Shown: piece by piece, positions 61,653 through 64,000 of the stretch
How positions within the stretch are numbered: the first letter of the stretch is position 1
Layout of the letters: the number at the start of each line of letters is the position of its first letter
IMG/VR virus record: IMGVR_UViG_3300025400_000015
Location: 1 to 64,000 of that record
Origin: a virus
Length of the DNA stretch: 64,000 nucleotides
Direction: 5' to 3' (one strand)
The notes under the pieces: generated by a model
Told to the model about the DNA's origin: nothing
Databases searched by the model: none
What the model saw: the letters and a program-made list of their open reading frames with translations, nothing else
Position numbers and translations under genes: made by a program

Positions 61653-61904
61653 TTACGAATTCAGAGCAGTAGTGAGCAATCCAGCTAGACGGTATAAAGG
61701 CGTGTTTCCGTGAATTGTAAAAACACCGCCATTGCCGTCGCTGTAATCGCTCACAGCAACGACAAGGCAGTAGTCCTCTACAACTGGCATCTTCCATTCT
61801 TCCTCATCTAAGAGTTCAGCGTTGATGCTCGTTAGAAACTTGGGGAGGTTCTGGTCGAGCCACTCTTTGAGTGATTCGCCAATCCAATCCCCTTGGCGTG
61901 CCAT
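61653..61904 (-). CDS. Small conserved protein before terminase, copy B
   Basis: An 83-aa homologue of 22220-22468 with VEDYCLVVAVSDYSDGNGGV and AGLLTTALNS. No DNA-binding motif seen. Confidence 0.65.
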   Translation of the reverse strand: MARQGDWIGESLKEWLDQNLPKFLTSINAELLDEEEWKMPVVEDYCLVVAVSDYSDGNGGVFTIHGNTPLYRLAGLLTTALNS

Positions 61905-62191
61905 TAGGCGGCTGGGGTCGCTGGTGCGGGAGTGGCCTCTGGAGCGGCGGGTTGGTTGGCCTGCTGTGCGGCAATGCCTGCGATGAAGTGATCCGCGGCG
62001 AGCAGGTTTTCCTTGAGGTTGTGGTGCTTCACAAAGTCAAGAGCTTCAATGGCGCCAGCGATAATGGCAGGAACGCCAACGGCAATGCCCTGAACGGCAG
62101 GGTTCAGGTGGAAGCCAGGGTGCAGCAAAGCAAGGATAGAAGTGGCCCCTGACAGCAGAGCCGTAACGTGAGTGCTAATTGTTTTGGTCAT
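61904..62191 (-). CDS. Small membrane protein, possible holin, copy B
   Basis: 95 aa (MTKTISTHVTALLSGATSIL start) with two hydrophobic segments and an Ala/Pro-rich tail, homologous to 22468-22767. A TATAAT box lies six bases before the ATG. Confidence 0.6.
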   Translation of the reverse strand: MTKTISTHVTALLSGATSILALLHPGFHLNPAVQGIAVGVPAIIAGAIEALDFVKHHNLKENLLAADHFIAGIAAQQANQPAAPEATPAPATPAA

Positions 62192-62197
62192 GCTTTT

Positions 62198-62235
62198 ATT
62201 ATAACGCAGAAACCCCCACCGTTACGGTGAGGGTT
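62198..62235 (-). promoter_or_regulatory. Leaderless late promoter and dyad, copy B
   Basis: On the minus strand a perfect TATAAT (62198-62203) ends six bases before the ATG at 62191. The dyad 62211-62235 overlaps the spacer and -35 area and keeps the central ACCGTAAC and GGT of copy A. Its hairpin lacks a strong T run, which favours an operator or activator site over a terminator. Confidence 0.6.
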
Positions 62236-62308
62236 CCTACGGAAAGTAGCCTGAGTGCTATGCGGGATTGTCCCGCTCCATTATCGTATCACAAATCACA
62301 CCATTGCG

Positions 62309-62379
62309 GGGGACCTAAAAAATTTGTGAAGCACCGGGGTGCATATATGCAAATGCCCCTTGGTCAAAACCAAGGGGCA
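62309..62379 (-). terminator. Conserved noncoding block and terminator hairpin, copy B
   Basis: The AAAAAATTT and GAAGCACCGGGGTGC block at 62309-62342 matches copy A. A perfect 11-bp hairpin follows at 62354-62379 (loop CAAA); it would end minus-strand transcripts of the two tiny genes at 62474-62721. The stretch 62380-62473 shows nothing further. Confidence 0.55.
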
Positions 62380-62473
62380 CCGCAGCAACACAATCGTCAA
62401 CTGGATTTTCCAGCTACCTCTATGTTAGCAGAGAAGGGGGGCTAGTGTGCCGCCGAATCTCATACAATTTGAA

Positions 62474-62590
62474 TCAGTAGGCGTCCGGGGCCGGAGGGTT
62501 GTCGCTAATGGGCTTGCTCTCAAATTTCGCCGCGAGCGCCGCGCAACCGGGGCAGTTACACATCTTGTCGCAGCCGCAGGTGATACACAT
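62474..62590 (-). CDS. 38-aa cysteine-rich peptide
   Basis: From ATG 62590: [20 protein letters not shown] and a Pro-rich end. Six cysteines in the first 16 residues make a compact metal-binding or metallothionein-like knuckle. GAGG lies eight bases upstream, and the start overlaps the stop of the preceding gene (TAATG). Absent from copy A. Confidence 0.5.
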   Translation of the reverse strand: MCITCGCDKMCNCPGCAALAAKFESKPISDNPPAPDAY

Positions 62591-62721
62591 TATTTTTTCC
62601 TCGCTTTTCCGGCCTGGGACAGAGCAATGGCAACTGCCTGCTTCTGGGGCTTGCCCGCCTTCATCTCGGTCTTGATGTTGGCCGAGATTGTCTTGGGAGA
62701 TCTTCCGCGTTTTAGGGGCAC
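62590..62721 (-). CDS. 43-aa basic phage protein
   Basis: Probable GTG start at 62721. The sequence [19 protein letters not shown] followed by [17 protein letters not shown] is a signature I recognise from very short basic proteins in many phages ([20 protein letters not shown] pattern). Function unknown. No clear ribosome site, so the start is uncertain. Absent from copy A. Confidence 0.55.
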   Translation of the reverse strand: MPLKRGRSPKTISANIKTEMKAGKPQKQAVAIALSQAGKARKK

Positions 62722-62766
62722 ATACGAGTGTACCAATAAGCATGGAAAAAGTTACGCCAAAAGGTG

Positions 62767-62794
62767 TTGCACCTCGGCGCCGATGGTGTATCAT
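62767..62794 (+). promoter_or_regulatory. Promoter of the structured RNA, copy B
   Basis: TTGCAC (62767-62772), a 16-base spacer and TATCAT (62789-62794) lead into the conserved RNA; transcription would begin about seven bases later, at the closing stem. Copy A keeps the -10 position (TACACT) but has a weak -35. Confidence 0.5.
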
Positions 62795-62800
62795 AGGTAT

Positions 62801-63350
62801 ATCGCCATTGGCAGCGGTCGTGGGTGGGAGTCCCCGCGGAGTGTGAGTCTGGAAGCAGATACTCGCCGTAGTTACCCGGTTAGAGCGGGATTCGGTTGGC
62901 GCACCCTGAATACAGTTTCATTCGGGGAAACGTCGAGGCTATGCATTTGGCCACAGACTGTCCTTGCGCCGCGCGGTTCTGGTATTGCGGACTTTTAGGA
63001 GTTGAGGGAAATGCGGGAATAATTGTTTCTAAACGCTTTTAGCCCTTGCTTAGAATGTGCGATGAGGACAGACGGTTAGCAAGGACTATGAGCTGGTGCG
63101 ATGACTCCCAGCCAAGAAGCCCGGTGAAAGTATGTTTGATAGAAAAATCTAAGGTGATTTTGACACCACCATTTGTCCCGAACCTGGCGGTTCGTGACGT
63201 GATGAGAACTACAAATAAATAAGTTCTGATCTAAAACAAAGTGTGGCGAAAACCCTTGTGTTGTATGGGTTTTGGCGAGAATGACAGTTCTCCGTTTCTG
63301 GGATACACACGCGCATAACGACACCCGCCTCGGCATACACCTAGTCAGAC
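62801..63350 (+). ncRNA. Candidate large structured noncoding RNA, copy B
   Basis: Homologue of 23109-23545. The closing stem is 62803-62807 with 62897-62901, and the three internal hairpins match. Shared downstream motifs are CCTTGCGCCG near 62962, GAGTTGAGGGAAATGCGGG near 62999-63017, TTTGATAGA near 63134, GCGAGAATGACAGTT (63275-63289) and CTCGGCATACACC near 63333. Between them the sequence is diverged, as expected of an RNA with conserved structural elements and variable arms. No protein gene is supported from 62722 to 63705. Confidence 0.55.
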
Positions 63351-63413
63351 AACCCTTGTGACGTGGTGATGAGAGAAAGTAAAGGTGTGTAGGGTAAGCG
63401 ATGCGTTGGCTAT

Positions 63414-63474
63414 GGCATCAGACAACACAACGCGAGGCATCAGACAACACAACACAACACAACACACAACGCGA
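63414..63474. repeat. Imperfect tandem repeat with ACAAC expansion
   Basis: A 22-base unit (GGCATCAGACAACACAACGC and GA) at 63414-63435 is followed directly by a second copy at 63436-63474 expanded internally by extra ACA/ACAAC units. Lies between the RNA and the early promoter. Possibly slippage-generated, or iteron-like. Confidence 0.6.
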
Positions 63475-63631
63475 TTACACTCGCGAGACAACGACCGCTA
63501 CACTCGCGCCACCGATCTCACCCGCGCTAAAAAGCTCTAGGCCACGCGTAAAAAAAAATTGTGATGAATTCCAGGAGAAAGCACAATTTTTAGATATCTA
63601 TTTTAGTGATGTTGGCTATCTGTGTTTTTAG

Positions 63632-63684
63632 TTGAATTGGGTAGCTCTAGGTGATACTATCTACTTAGTGCCGGTGACACCGGC
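63632..63684 (+). promoter_or_regulatory. Early promoter and operator-like dyad, copy B
   Basis: TTGAAT (63632-63637), a 17-base spacer and TACTAT (63655-63660) form a good promoter facing the early gene at 63706. A perfect 15-base dyad (63670-63684, GCCGGTG-A-CACCGGC) lies just after the expected start, a suitable place for a repressor. Confidence 0.65.
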
Positions 63685-63705
63685 CATAAAAGAAAGGTAA
63701 TAACA

Positions 63706-63990
63706 ATGTCATATGATTTTACACTTAGCGATGCCAGGGAGATCTTAGAATTCTTTGGAATCAACGGCAACATTGAGTCTATTGGCGGGAGCCTCGTTGC
63801 CCTCGTCGTTACCAATGACGGGAACAATGCACTCGTTTCGAACGATATCGGCGTGTTTCACTGCCCAAATTGGGCGGGAGCCGCGGACAACGAGTACGAA
63901 ACAGAATTGACAGAATACCCATTCAACGCTGAGTCTATCGCGCGCGTTATCCGTGACAACATGCACCTAATCACAGAGGCGGGTGCATGA
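63706..63990 (+). CDS. Early protein of unknown function (unit following copy B)
   Basis: 94 aa (MSYDFTLSDAREILEFFGIN start) with AGAAAGG before the ATG. Alternating strands and helices suggest a small alpha/beta fold; one Cys in FHCPNWAG. It replaces the SLOG gene found after copy A, so the two early regions differ. No family recognised. Confidence 0.65.
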   Translation: MSYDFTLSDAREILEFFGINGNIESIGGSLVALVVTNDGNNALVSNDIGVFHCPNWAGAADNEYETELTEYPFNAESIARVIRDNMHLITEAGA

Positions 63991-64000
63991 TGTCCGACAT
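63987..64000 (+). CDS. Start of next early gene (cut by window edge)
   Basis: An ATG at 63987 overlaps the previous stop in ATGA fashion (a second ATG follows at 63990 in another frame). Only a few codons are visible, so nothing can be said of the product. Confidence 0.35.

Noticed and set aside
1-64000. CRISPR array
   Set aside because: Repeats present are coding collagen triplets, simple ACAAC repeats or pairs of direct repeats; no regular repeat-spacer series.
1-64000. Prophage integrase, attachment sites or repressor
   Set aside because: No tyrosine or serine recombinase and no helix-turn-helix repressor could be recognised; the lifestyle is left open.

Overview
The window is tailed double-stranded DNA phage sequence, almost gapless, with no host genes, no tRNA genes, no CRISPR array, no insertion sequence and no integrase that I can recognise. 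The likely host is an actinobacterium. Two WhiB-type Fe-S regulators are encoded, and several promoters appear to give leaderless mRNAs. The virion set comprises an N4-gp56-type major capsid protein, portal, large terminase, a giant probable ejection protein between portal and capsid genes, and no visible tape measure. This suggests a short-tailed, podovirus-like particle, but that is inference.

Layout. Positions 1-22,767 (minus strand) are a late cassette, copy A, read from right to left: membrane protein, small protein, terminase, portal, giant ejection protein (3033 aa), two accessory head proteins, scaffold, N4-type capsid, small virion proteins, tail fibre and a surface protein cut by the window edge. 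Positions 22.8-24.5 kb carry no protein gene but hold a structured RNA and an array of hairpins. Positions 24.5-28.05 kb (plus) are early genes: a SLOG/DUF2493 protein, tiny proteins, an amidoligase with a class II glutamine amidotransferase, and a small membrane protein. Positions 28.3-29.3 kb hold one minus-strand gene opposite four tiny plus-strand genes. Positions 29.4-34.7 kb (minus) are replication, recombination and regulation: WhiB, SSB, PD-(D/E)XK resolvase, DnaD-like protein, small zinc-ribbon proteins, DUF1599 protein, ERF annealing protein, Cas4-like nuclease and a second WhiB. Positions 34.7-37.2 kb are a metallophosphoesterase and lysis genes. Positions 37.2-41.2 kb are two large tail proteins. 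Positions 41.3-62.2 kb (minus) are a second, diverged late cassette, copy B, in the same order. Positions 62.2-64 kb repeat the RNA region and begin a different early region.

The window therefore reads as head-to-tail, diverged phage genomes with a period of about 39-42 kb. One complete unit runs from about 22.8 to 62.2 kb. Terminase and portal are close between copies. The giant protein, receptor-binding fibre and capsid surface domains differ greatly. Whether this is a real double-cassette phage, adjacent related genomes or a chimeric assembly cannot be settled from sequence alone.

Most interesting points: (1) the tandem diverged units; (2) a roughly 930-residue cassette in the copy A giant protein with NADAR, two DUF4326 domains and an HExxH zincin site; (3) the amidoligase plus glutamine amidotransferase pair; (4) a conserved structured RNA whose substitutions fall in predicted loops; (5) a covarying leader hairpin before the scaffold/capsid genes; (6) mosaic swaps in the fibre and capsid protein.
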